A stretch of DNA of 18,574 nucleotides from Ruminococcaceae bacterium UBA6364 (GTDB lineage Bacteria; Bacillota; Clostridia; Oscillospirales; Acutalibacteraceae). The notes below the pieces were generated by a model, which saw nothing but the letters and a program-made list of their open reading frames with translations, was not told the DNA's origin and did not search any database. Location of the stretch: the NCBI GenBank assembly GCA_002440045.1, contig DJRI01000067.1, positions 1,013 to 19,586 of the forward strand, given 5' to 3'. The position numbers were made by a program, and so were the translations under genes. Below, piece after piece: positions 1 to 7,067 of the stretch (position 1 is the stretch's first letter; each line of letters opens with the position of its first letter).

Positions 1-47
1 TCTGGACTTTTTTTACAGCCCCGGCTTTTAGGGAAAAGAGGGAAACC
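1..47 (+). other. Leader of the response-regulator gene; upstream region cut by window edge
   Basis: Only 47 bases precede the first gene. An AGAGGGA Shine-Dalgarno-like site lies just upstream of the ATG at 48. A TTTACAGCC string after a T-run at about 9-20 resembles the right arm of the terminator stems found at three other places in this window. It could be the end of a terminator of a gene lying to the left, but the left arm would be outside the window, so this cannot be decided. No promoter can be called. Confidence 0.3.
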
Positions 48-770
48 ATGATAAACGTGCTTGTCTGCGACGACAGCAAAGAATTTGCAGAAGAGCTGGG
101 GCGGTATATAGAAAAGTGGAGCGGCGAACGCAAAGCGAAGCTTGCTTTATATGTGCACAGTACCCCCGAAAAAGTGATTGCCGAAGATAAAAAGTACGAT
201 TTGGCGTTTGTAGACGTTGAAATGCCCGGGGTTGACGGAATAGAGCTTTCAAAATCGCTTTATAAACGCAACGGCAAAATTCTTATTACCGTCATAACAT
301 CTTTTCAAAAGTATCTTGACGACGCTATGCGCATCAGGGTTTTCAGGTATCTTTCAAAACCGCTTGACGAAAAGAGACTGTGGCGCTGTCTTGACGACGC
401 GTTTGCCGAATACGGCGCTTTAAGCGACAGCTTTGCTGTTAAAAGCGGCGGCAATATTGTGCGCATTTTCACAAGCGACATTTTGTACATAGAAAATATG
501 AAGCACGGCTCAATAGTTTTCACCAAAACCGATAAAATCAAGACTTCCGAAAAGCCTGCGGAGGTTTTAAGCCATATAAAAAATCCCGAAGCATTTGTTG
601 TGTCGCACCTCGGAATAACGGTTAATCTTGAAAACGTCGTCGGCTTTTCAAAAGAAGAAATACGCTTTAAACGCGGCGACGGCAGCGTTATCGGAATACC
701 TTATATTTCGCAGCGCCGCTACAAGGCGTTTAAACAGGCGTTTTTAGAGTATGCGGGGGGTGCGTTATGA
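48..770 (+). CDS. LytTR-family response regulator (AgrA/LytR type)
   Basis: Predicted cytoplasmic DNA-binding response regulator of 240 residues, the normal length for the AgrA/LytR group. Residues 1-115 form a receiver domain: acidic pair D8-D9, phospho-acceptor D56 in FVDVEMPG, T84 and the conserved K104 in a YLSKP motif. Residues from about 130 to 235 match a LytTR DNA-binding domain, with the typical strand pattern GNIVRIFTSDILYIE and the later SHLGITVNLENV segment. Such domains usually bind direct repeats upstream of target promoters. The stop codon overlaps the start of the downstream histidine kinase (ATGA, 767-770), so the two are almost certainly co-translated as a cognate pair. The target genes are unknown; no agrB- or agrD-like gene is visible here. 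An ATG with an AGAGGGA ribosome site supports the start. Confidence 0.93.
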   Translation: MINVLVCDDSKEFAEELGRYIEKWSGERKAKLALYVHSTPEKVIAEDKKYDLAFVDVEMPGVDGIELSKSLYKRNGKILITVITSFQKYLDDAMRIRVFRYLSKPLDEKRLWRCLDDAFAEYGALSDSFAVKSGGNIVRIFTSDILYIENMKHGSIVFTKTDKIKTSEKPAEVLSHIKNPEAFVVSHLGITVNLENVVGFSKEEIRFKRGDGSVIGIPYISQRRYKAFKQAFLEYAGGAL

Positions 771-2080
771 GTATTGCGGCAGAGCTTTTAATATGCGTGT
801 TCGCACAGTTTATTTCATTTTTTTATTATGACGGAAAATATAAAACAAAACGCCCCTTACGGCAGCTTTTTGCACTGTTTTTTTCGGCGTTCGCAGTGCA
901 GTTTGCGGCGGGCTTTTTAAACGTTTCGCTTTTCGGAATAAACGTTTTTTCGGCTGTCGCGTTTCTTGTTTCAAACATACTCATACTTTTTGTTTGCTAT
1001 GACATTTCGCTTTACGGGCTTTTGTTTGAAGCTTCGCTTCTTTGCGTGCTTAAAATTTCCTCCGAGCTTATTGTGTCGGGCATTGTGTCGCTTGTGCTTT
1101 TAAGGCCGTTTCGGCAGCTCTCGCTTGATATTCCCGTTTCGCTTATTCGCGAAATAGCCGCCGAAATTCTGTTTTTTGCTTTGGTGATAATTCTTTTAAA
1201 GCTGCAAAAAATCGGGAACAGGGGCGAAAAGATAAACAGGCTTTCGGCGATGCTTCTTATATTCCCGGCGCTGTCGCTTGTTATGATGATTATGTTTATA
1301 ATCACCGTTTTTCGCTCGGCTTCGCAAAGCGGACTTACAACGCTTCTTGTGGTAACGTCGCTTTTGCTTCTTTCGTGCAACATTCTTCTTTTTGCCGTTT
1401 ATGAAAGAGTTGTGAAAATACTTGTGGAAAACAGCGAATATCTTGTAACGGCAAACAGACTTGAGCTCCAGTCCGAGCATTACGCCGAGCTTGAAAGGCG
1501 CAAAGAGAATACGGATATTTTACTGCACGATATAAAAAATCATCTTAACACGGTAAAGGCTCTTGCAAAAAGCGAGGGAGCGGAAGAAGTCGAAAAATAC
1601 GTCGATTCCGTTATAGGCGCAAGCAATTTGCAATATCACCGCGAGTTCAGCAAAAACAGACTTGTCGATGTGATTGTGAACAGGTATTGCGAGTTGTTTT
1701 CAAAGAACGGAACAGATTTTTTTGCCGATATAAGAAGCGTGCCGTTTGAAAAAATTGACGAAAGCGACCTTACGAGCCTTTTGGATAATCTTTTGAAAAA
1801 TGCTTTTGAAGCGGCGGCGCAGTCGGAAAAAAAGTCGGTTTCTTTGATGATAGACCGAAAAAACGATGTGCTTGTGCGGTTTATAGTTGAAAATTCCTGC
1901 AATATTAAGCCGAAATACGATGAAAACGGACTTGTCACAACAAAGCCCGACAAAGACAATCACGGGTTCGGGCTTAAAATAATTAACAGGATTGCGTCAA
2001 AATACGGCGGCAAGGCGGCTTTTTCGTTTGACGAAAAAACAAACACCTTTAAATCTACGGTAATTCTTATGATAGAATAA
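767..2080 (+). CDS. Membrane sensor histidine kinase, GHKL type (AgrC-like)
   Basis: Predicted membrane sensor kinase of 437 residues. The first ~215 residues hold about six hydrophobic segments with few charges, as in AgrC-like sensors, with no obvious extracellular domain. A linker with helical charge pattern (ca. 215-250) leads to the catalytic half: H-box LLHDIKNHL with phospho-accepting H254, N-box DNLLKNAFEAA near residues 340-350, and G-box HGFGLKIIN near 399-407. This is the GHKL/HATPase_c_5 arrangement typical of kinases that partner LytTR regulators. It overlaps the upstream regulator gene by 4 bases, supporting a single signalling unit. The ligand is unknown: AgrC relatives sense cyclic peptides, but no peptide or AgrB processing gene lies in the window, so peptide sensing would be inference. 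Transcription ends at a hairpin at 2113-2148. Confidence 0.9.
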   Translation: MSIAAELLICVFAQFISFFYYDGKYKTKRPLRQLFALFFSAFAVQFAAGFLNVSLFGINVFSAVAFLVSNILILFVCYDISLYGLLFEASLLCVLKISSELIVSGIVSLVLLRPFRQLSLDIPVSLIREIAAEILFFALVIILLKLQKIGNRGEKINRLSAMLLIFPALSLVMMIMFIITVFRSASQSGLTTLLVVTSLLLLSCNILLFAVYERVVKILVENSEYLVTANRLELQSEHYAELERRKENTDILLHDIKNHLNTVKALAKSEGAEEVEKYVDSVIGASNLQYHREFSKNRLVDVIVNRYCELFSKNGTDFFADIRSVPFEKIDESDLTSLLDNLLKNAFEAAAQSEKKSVSLMIDRKNDVLVRFIVENSCNIKPKYDENGLVTTKPDKDNHGFGLKIINRIASKYGGKAAFSFDEKTNTFKSTVILMIE

Positions 2081-2112
2081 ATCTTTTAAAAATAGACTTT
2101 TTGAAGCAAAGC

Positions 2113-2148
2113 AAAACGGGTTGTAAACAGTGTTTTACAGCCCGTTTT
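2113..2148. terminator. Bidirectional intrinsic terminator between convergent genes
   Basis: The arms AAAACGGG(T)TGTAAA and TTTACAGCCCGTTTT form a strong stem with flanking A and T runs on both sides. It sits between the convergent histidine kinase (plus) and MATE transporter (minus) genes and can terminate both. The stem shares the GGCTGTAA/TTACAGCC core with two other terminators in the window; here one arm carries a G-to-T change (G.U pair). Confidence 0.8.
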
Positions 2149-2166
2149 GTGATTTTTGATTATTTA

Positions 2167-3516
2167 TTATTTTACCGTTTCATTGAGCGCTTTTCTCTTT
2201 TTTTCGATTATAAAAAATGCCGTGATGCAGATTATTACCGAAACAAGAGAGCCGGCGGAGGTTGCAAGCCCCATGGGAAGAAGTGTGTCGGGGAACGCCT
2301 TTGACATAAGATATACGCCCGGCACGCGCATTAAAACAATTGCTGAAATGTTGTGTAAAAACGAGATTTCGGATTTGCCCGCGGCGCAGAAATATCCGCT
2401 GAAGCTGAAATGTATGCCCGCAAAAACGCAGTCAAGCACATATCCGCGCAGATATTCGCCGCCCGCCGCCGCCACAGCGGCGTCTTTTGTGAAAAGGGCT
2501 ACCGCACTTTCGGCTTCAAACTGCATAATTACCGTTACAATAACGCCGAAAACCGTTGCTATCAGCACGGCATACCGCAGTGTGCCGACAGCTCTTTTCG
2601 GCTTGTTTGCGCCGATGTTCTGCGCGCCGAGCGCCGAAACGGTTGAGAGCATTGTCGAGGGAACGAGAAATAAAAATCCGATAATTTTTTCTACAATGCC
2701 GACAGCCGCCGCATCTGTCAGCCCGCGGTTGTTGGCTATTACCGTAATTACTATAAAGGCTATCTGAATAAGCCCGTCCTGAAAAGCAATCGGCACGCCC
2801 GTCTTTAAAATTTTGCCGCAAACGTCGCTTTGCGGTTTCAGGTCCTCTCTTTTTAACCTTATGCCGTCCTTTGATTTGAGCATATAAATAAGCGACAAAA
2901 CAACGCTTATCGCCTGAGAAAGCGTTGTGCCGAGCGCCGCGCCCTCGGGGCCCATTGAAAAAACGCCCATAAAAAGAAAGTCGAGCGCAATGTTGAAGCC
3001 GCACGCAACCGCGATAAAATACATCGGGCTTTTTGAGTCGCCCATTCCGCGAAAAACAGAGCTTATTATGTTGTATGCCGTAATAAACGGTATTCCGATA
3101 AAGCACACGGTAAGATATTTAACCGTGCCTTCAACAGCCTCTTTCGGGGTTGACATTGCCGTCGTTATGGGGTTTACGAGCAAAAGCAAAGCGGCTGTCA
3201 GAACAACCGAAACAGCGGCAAAAAGCGTTACGGTGTTTCCTATGCAAAGCCTTGCGCGCTTTTTGTCGCCCGCGCCGACGGCATTTGCAAGGTTAACCGT
3301 TGTGCCCATTGAAAGACCGACAATCATAACCGTCAGCATATGCATAACCTGCGAGCCTATCGAAACGGCGGTGGTTTCCGAAACGCCGCCGTAAATGCCG
3401 ATTATAAAAAGGTCAGCCATTCCGTAAAGGGTTTGCAAAAAATATGAAAATAAATAAGGAAGCGAAAAAGAAACGATATTTTTAAATACGCTTCCTTCGG
3501 TCAGGTTTTTCTCCAT
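2167..3516 (-). CDS. MATE-family multidrug/cation efflux transporter
   Basis: Inner-membrane efflux protein of 449 residues with about 12 hydrophobic segments, the standard size and topology of MATE (multi-antimicrobial extrusion, NorM/MepA-like) carriers that exchange drugs or metabolites for Na+ or H+. The N-terminus carries the family pattern: a short LTEGSVFKNIVSFSLP stretch, then an LFIIGIYGG segment, with a second GMGDSKSPMY loop typical of the mid-protein repeat. The start is placed at ATG 3516 because AAGGCGA lies about 7 bases upstream; a longer reading from 3561 would begin upstream of the -10 box of the promoter at 3548-3575 and is not credible. Transcribed alone, convergent with the two-component pair. 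The substrate cannot be told from sequence; MATE genes near two-component systems are sometimes their targets, but no evidence shows that here. Confidence 0.9.
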   Translation of the reverse strand: MEKNLTEGSVFKNIVSFSLPYLFSYFLQTLYGMADLFIIGIYGGVSETTAVSIGSQVMHMLTVMIVGLSMGTTVNLANAVGAGDKKRARLCIGNTVTLFAAVSVVLTAALLLLVNPITTAMSTPKEAVEGTVKYLTVCFIGIPFITAYNIISSVFRGMGDSKSPMYFIAVACGFNIALDFLFMGVFSMGPEGAALGTTLSQAISVVLSLIYMLKSKDGIRLKREDLKPQSDVCGKILKTGVPIAFQDGLIQIAFIVITVIANNRGLTDAAAVGIVEKIIGFLFLVPSTMLSTVSALGAQNIGANKPKRAVGTLRYAVLIATVFGVIVTVIMQFEAESAVALFTKDAAVAAAGGEYLRGYVLDCVFAGIHFSFSGYFCAAGKSEISFLHNISAIVLMRVPGVYLMSKAFPDTLLPMGLATSAGSLVSVIICITAFFIIEKKRKALNETVK

Positions 3517-3547
3517 AAAATCGCCTTTTTGAAAAAATATGTAATAT

Positions 3548-3575
3548 ATTATAATTATCACAATATTTTTGTCAA
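3548..3575 (-). promoter_or_regulatory. Consensus sigma-A promoter for the MATE gene
   Basis: On the minus strand TTGACA (3575-3570), a 16-base spacer and TATAAT (3553-3548) match both consensus hexamers exactly. The expected start of transcription is near 3541, giving a leader of about 25 bases before the ATG at 3516. The T-tract of the upstream terminator (3576-3609) runs directly into the -35 box, so the two transcription units are packed with no spare DNA. Confidence 0.85.
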
Positions 3576-3609
3576 TAAAAAGGCTGTAAAAACCTGCGTT
3601 CTTACAGCC
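3576..3609 (-). terminator. Intrinsic terminator after the metallophosphoesterase gene
   Basis: On the minus strand GGCTGTAA (3609-3602), a 12-base loop and TTACAGCC (3589-3582) are followed by TTTTTATT. It ends the flavodoxin-like/metallophosphoesterase unit and insulates the MATE promoter that begins at the next bases. Confidence 0.8.
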
Positions 3610-3633
3610 CGTGCGTTTTTTGTTGGTTGTGTA

Positions 3634-4794
3634 TTATAAAAAATCTTTATTGAAGCGCTGTTCCAAAGAGAATGTGCCGTCGCTTTTTAAAGTGATAAGG
3701 TTTGCGCCGCGCCGCCAATCCTTTTTATCGAGCTTTAAATTGGGGTCGTTGCTGTTATACGTTACAAATCCGCCGCATTGGTTATAGACAAGATAAACCC
3801 CGTCATAAACAGCGGCAAAATCGTTGTCGTGGTCGTGCCCGCAGAAAACAGCTTCGCCGCCGTTTTCTTTAATAACTTTAAAAAATCCGCTGTTATAGGG
3901 CGAGCACCCGACGGATTCGTGCTGTTCGCCGTATAAAACCTCGGCGCCGTCGTTAAAAGAATATGTGCCGTCGCCGTTTAAATGCGAAATGTTTTCATAT
4001 TCGGGCAGGGGAATGTGGAAAAAGAGCATTGATTTTACATCGCCGCCGTATTCTCTTTGTAATTCGTGCAGTGTGTCGCGATAAAAGCGCATCTGCGAGG
4101 GCTTTATGTAATCGTATCCCGAAAGATTGCGCGGAATGTTGTTGTTTGTTATGTGCGGCTCGCGAAGGCTTCTGCCCGAATCAAGGCAGAAAAGGCTCTC
4201 TCTTATTTCGGTTTCGCTTTTCATAATGTTGATAACAAAGTTACCGTAGCCGTAAAGCTCCTTTTTGCCGAATTTTGAAACGCAGTGCTTAAAATCGGTA
4301 AGGCTTTTTAAAATGAGATATTTAAAATAGCCGCGCTCCTCGCGCGCTTCGTGGTTGCCGAAAATATACGCCCAATATATGCCCATTCTTTCCATCATTT
4401 CGCCGAACTGAACGGCGTCTATCTGCTGATATTTTGAAAGAATTACGTCGCCCGTAAAAATTACAAGGTCGGGCTTTTCTTTTGCTATGTGGTTTACAAG
4501 CATTGAAAGCGTAAGGTCGTTTATGTCGGGATTTTCGTCAAGGTGCAAATCCGTTGTGCAAAGAATTTTAAAGTCGCCGCCGTTTATTGTGCCGTCGGCA
4601 TTGTATTTTGCAAGAAAAACAGAGTCATCGGTTTCTTTTAAAATTTTAACGTCGGTGCCGACAAACGGAATATCGACGGAAGAAAGAAAGCGGTTTTTTG
4701 CAAACACACCCGACGTTATATCATAAATCGGCTTTTCTGCGGCGATAAGAGCTTTAATTGCTGTTTGCTGTAAAAATGTGCGGACAGGTTTCAT
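3634..4794 (-). CDS. Calcineurin-like metallophosphoesterase
   Basis: Predicted dimetal phosphoesterase of 386 residues. All motifs of the calcineurin-like (MPP) superfamily are present in order: D82-L-H84 in TTDLHL, GD116 in FTGDVI, GNH148E, H260 in FFHIP, and GHDH (319-322). These residues bind two metal ions and activate water for phosphoester hydrolysis. The overall pattern (ITVLH-like start replaced by ILCTTDLH, long insert before FFHIPLPEY) resembles the Dcr2/purple-acid-like branch, usually protein or small-molecule phosphatases. No signal peptide is convincing: the N-terminal segment has only a weakly hydrophobic stretch, so a cytoplasmic place is likely. Start ATG 4794 has AGAGG seven bases upstream. 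It lies 16 bases after the flavodoxin-like gene, so the two are probably one operon. The substrate is unknown. Confidence 0.85.
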   Translation of the reverse strand: MKPVRTFLQQTAIKALIAAEKPIYDITSGVFAKNRFLSSVDIPFVGTDVKILKETDDSVFLAKYNADGTINGGDFKILCTTDLHLDENPDINDLTLSMLVNHIAKEKPDLVIFTGDVILSKYQQIDAVQFGEMMERMGIYWAYIFGNHEAREERGYFKYLILKSLTDFKHCVSKFGKKELYGYGNFVINIMKSETEIRESLFCLDSGRSLREPHITNNNIPRNLSGYDYIKPSQMRFYRDTLHELQREYGGDVKSMLFFHIPLPEYENISHLNGDGTYSFNDGAEVLYGEQHESVGCSPYNSGFFKVIKENGGEAVFCGHDHDNDFAAVYDGVYLVYNQCGGFVTYNSNDPNLKLDKKDWRRGANLITLKSDGTFSLEQRFNKDFL

Positions 4795-4810
4795 CTGTTT
4801 ACCTCTTTAT

Positions 4811-5275
4811 TTAACTGATTTTTACTTTGTGGCGCATATAGTAAAGGACGTCCTCTTCATCGCGCTTAAAAGCGCGCGACGAAACCGTAACGACCTTTTG
4901 AACGGTCGCGCCCGAAAGCGAAACGCCCGTGCGGAAATCGTCCTCGGCGCGTTTTGCCGTTTTGCCGTCGCCGAAAATTACGCAATACACTTTTTTGTTT
5001 TGAAGCTTTATGTCTTTAATAAAGCTTTTCATTTCGGGCGAAAGCCCGCCGAAGCGCCCGTCGGACGCAAGAATGACCGACTCAAAGCCGTTTAAATCGT
5101 ATGAGCACGAAGAAACGGGAGCGCGAACGCCTTTAAGCGAATTGAAAAAGCGTTTTATAAAAGAAAGACCCGAAAGCTCGCGCAGCTCGCAAACAGAAAT
5201 ATCTTTTGAAGCGCTTTTTCTGCAAAGCGCCGAGACGGATTCGTCTTCGGAATAATATATAAGAAGCGTTTTCAC
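4811..5275 (-). CDS. Flavodoxin-like domain protein with degenerate FMN phosphate loop
   Basis: A 154-residue protein with the alternating strand-helix pattern of a flavodoxin fold: first strand KTLLIYYS, a middle strand FESVILASDGRFGGLSPEMKSFI matching the region that contacts the flavin in flavodoxins, then KKVYCVIFGDGK. The first loop should read like T/S-x-T/S-G-N-T to hold FMN phosphate; here it is YYSEDESV, with acidic residues and no Gly or Asn. FMN binding is therefore doubtful. The start is GTG at 5275, supported by GGGGTG about five bases upstream and by the fit of the first strand to the N-terminus. It precedes the metallophosphoesterase by 16 bases. The family assignment rests on fold pattern only and the role is unknown. 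Confidence 0.65.
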   Translation of the reverse strand: MKTLLIYYSEDESVSALCRKSASKDISVCELRELSGLSFIKRFFNSLKGVRAPVSSCSYDLNGFESVILASDGRFGGLSPEMKSFIKDIKLQNKKVYCVIFGDGKTAKRAEDDFRTGVSLSGATVQKVVTVSSRAFKRDEEDVLYYMRHKVKIS

Positions 5276-5327
5276 ACTTACACCCCAAAATATTGTTTTT
5301 TTAAAAAGCTGATGTTACAACATATAG

Positions 5328-5355
5328 AGTATAGCACATTAATTACATTTTGTAA
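5328..5355 (-). promoter_or_regulatory. Probable extended -10 promoter for the flavodoxin-like/phosphoesterase unit
   Basis: On the minus strand TTACAA (5355-5350), a 16-base spacer and TATACT (5333-5328) preceded by TGC (extended -10). The -35 box is weak but the extended -10 compensates. The resulting leader would be about 45 bases. Confidence 0.45.
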
Positions 5356-5517
5356 CCATATTCTTCCGATATTTACAATTATCGGCTTTTTGCACAAATC
5401 AGAAGTGTCTATTATGTGCATTGCAACGGAAGGACTTAAAAGTTCTTTCTTTTTAAAATGCAAAATCAAAGAATTGTTGCACATATAAAAGGAGTGTTTT
5501 TTATTAATATTGACTGA

Positions 5518-5546
5518 TTGAAAAAAGGTCCGCCCGAGAGTATAAT
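5518..5546 (+). promoter_or_regulatory. Sigma-A promoter for the GPH symporter / PHP operon
   Basis: TTGAAA (5518-5523), a 17-base spacer and TATAAT (5541-5546) give a near-consensus promoter. The -10 box lies inside the left arm of an imperfect palindrome (5534-5565), so a repressor bound there would block the polymerase. The leader to the ATG at 5599 is about 45 bases. Confidence 0.75.
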
Positions 5547-5565
5547 AATGTATTATAATTCTCGG
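5534..5565. promoter_or_regulatory. Palindromic operator candidate over the -10 box
   Basis: CCGAGA-G-TATAATA, a 3-base centre, then TATTATA-AT-TCTCGG: thirteen pairs broken only by one G against AT. Because it spans the -10 box and the expected transcription start it looks like a repressor site rather than an RNA hairpin. Which regulator family would bind it cannot be said. Confidence 0.45.
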
Positions 5566-5598
5566 TGCACAGCTTTGTGCATAACGGAGGTATTTTGA

Positions 5599-7041
5599 AT
5601 GGGGAAAAACAGAAATCCCGAGTGGGTAACCGCCAAGGGTGAAAGAATGAATTATTATCTGTACTTTTGCGGGCAGAACATAATTTATTCGCTTGTTACG
5701 ACATACCTTGTTACATTTTTGCTTTTCCAGGGCGTTGACCCGGCAAAATCGGCGGTTGTTATGCTTGCCGTAAAGGTGTGGGACGCGGTTAACGATGCAA
5801 TTTTCGGCTGCATTTTTGACAGAGTTCATTTCAAAAGCGGTTTAAAGTTCATTCCGTGGCTTCGCGTGTCGCTTCTCGGTATTCCGCTGACAACGATTTT
5901 GCTTTTCTTTATTCCGAAAAGCAACGGCAGCAACGAGGCGTTACAGCTTGCGTGGTTTGCAATAGCCTATATTCTTTGGGACACGGCATACACGCTTTGC
6001 GACGTGCCGATTTTCGGCTACGTTACCGCAATGACAAACAGGCTTGACGAAAGAACGTCGCTTCAGTCATACAAAAGCATCTGGTCGGGCATCGGCTCGG
6101 GCATTGCTATGATTCTCGGCACGATATTTGTTAATCAGCAGTTCGGTCTTTCCTACGGTATTGTTGCAATAGTGTGCTCGGCGGTTGCGTTTTTGACGAT
6201 GGCGCCCATATGCTTTAAGGGCAAAGAGCGCTACAAGGGCGAAGATGACGAGAATTTCACCGTAAAAAGTATGTTCAAATATTTGTTCTCGAACAAATAT
6301 CTTCTTATTTACTACGTCGGCTATTTCTTTTACAGCGCTTTCAATGTTTCGGGCAATCTTAACCTTTTTGTTTCGTATTATCTTTTCGACAACGAAAATT
6401 TCAGTCTTTTCGTCGGCGCGCTTTCGGTTATACCTATGGCAATTTTCTCGTTCCTTGTGCCGAAATTCATAAGCCGATTTGACAAAATGAAGATTTATAT
6501 GCTCTGCACGGTGCTGTCGGTGGTTCTCGGCGTTTTAACGTGGCTTGTCGGCTATCACAACGTTATTTTGTTTGTAATTCTCACAATTCTCAAAAACGTT
6601 CCCGCGGGCGTTATGGGCGTTATGCTCTTTATGTTCACGCCCGACTGCGCCGAATACGGCAAATTCAAAACGGGAATTGACGCAAAAGGCATTACGTTTG
6701 CTATTCAGACATTTATGGTAAAGCTCACGGCGGCTGTTTCTTCTGCACTTCCGCTTACGCTTTTAAGCTTTTTCAAGTGGCAGACGGTTAACGCCGAAAG
6801 CTTTAAGGAATTAAGCGAAAACCCCGTTATTCAAAGCGAATACACGCTTAACGGTCTGTGGTTTATTTATACAATGCTCCCTGCAATCGGCCTTGCTTTA
6901 GCCGGCGTTATTTGGTATTTCTATAAAATGAAAGACAATGACGTTCAGCTTATGACCGACTGCAACATCGGCAAAATTTCAAGAGAAGAGGCTCTTGAGG
7001 GCTTGAGCATCAAAGATGAATTTGTTAATAAAAACAATTAA
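5599..7041 (+). CDS. Sugar:cation symporter of the GPH (MelB-like) family
   Basis: Inner-membrane transporter of 480 residues with about 12 hydrophobic segments, the usual size for glycoside-pentoside-hexuronide:cation symporters, which import sugars or glycosides with Na+ or H+. Family signatures: KVWDAVNDAIFG (residues 59-70), matching the MelB motif whose two Asp residues (here D62 and D66) form the cation site; ILWDTAYTLCDVPIFG (125-140), where D135 aligns with MelB sugar-binding D124. At the position of MelB D19 this protein appears to have N27 (CGQNIIY), and the usual Pro after D66 is Ala. These changes suggest a substrate other than melibiose. The start ATG has GGAGG at 5586-5590. The secreted PHP protein follows 26 bases downstream, probably in the same operon, so the transporter may import the product or fragment that enzyme releases. 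Confidence 0.88.
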   Translation: MGKNRNPEWVTAKGERMNYYLYFCGQNIIYSLVTTYLVTFLLFQGVDPAKSAVVMLAVKVWDAVNDAIFGCIFDRVHFKSGLKFIPWLRVSLLGIPLTTILLFFIPKSNGSNEALQLAWFAIAYILWDTAYTLCDVPIFGYVTAMTNRLDERTSLQSYKSIWSGIGSGIAMILGTIFVNQQFGLSYGIVAIVCSAVAFLTMAPICFKGKERYKGEDDENFTVKSMFKYLFSNKYLLIYYVGYFFYSAFNVSGNLNLFVSYYLFDNENFSLFVGALSVIPMAIFSFLVPKFISRFDKMKIYMLCTVLSVVLGVLTWLVGYHNVILFVILTILKNVPAGVMGVMLFMFTPDCAEYGKFKTGIDAKGITFAIQTFMVKLTAAVSSALPLTLLSFFKWQTVNAESFKELSENPVIQSEYTLNGLWFIYTMLPAIGLALAGVIWYFYKMKDNDVQLMTDCNIGKISREEALEGLSIKDEFVNKNN

Positions 7042-7067
7042 AAATATATTTTTTCGGAGGTAAGATT

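Larger units (their letters stand above)
5391..5581. promoter_or_regulatory. Cluster of TGCACA/TGTGCA half-sites in the divergent intergenic region
   Basis: The 323-base spacer 5276-5598 holds no credible gene. Within it TGCACA occurs at 5391-5396, 5478-5483 and 5566-5571, and its complement TGTGCA at 5415-5420 and 5576-5581. The last two form a perfect inverted pair with a 4-base gap just upstream of the ribosome site of the sugar transporter; the first two form an inverted pair with an 18-base gap. Five copies in about 190 bases is far above the chance expectation (roughly 0.1). They may be operator half-sites for a regulator not encoded in the window. Function is inference. Confidence 0.4.

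Noticed and set aside
2156..2767. 203-codon plus-strand frame
   Set aside because: Antisense shadow of the MATE gene, rich in Ser, Ala, Thr and Pro as expected from reading the opposite strand of a membrane protein gene.
3517..3561. Longer N-terminus for the MATE transporter
   Set aside because: The extra codons overlap the -10 box and the transcription start of a consensus promoter; the ATG at 3516 has a ribosome site.
5276..5598. Riboswitch or small RNA gene in the long spacer
   Set aside because: The plus-strand leader is only about 45 bases, too short for a known riboswitch, and the weak hairpin near 5430-5455 lacks a convincing promoter and terminator pair.
5278..5829. 183-codon minus-strand frame over the intergenic region and the start of the symporter gene
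   Set aside because: Its first 77 codons are antisense to the well-supported GPH gene, its composition is not protein-like, it covers both promoters and repeats, and no ribosome site or family pattern is seen.
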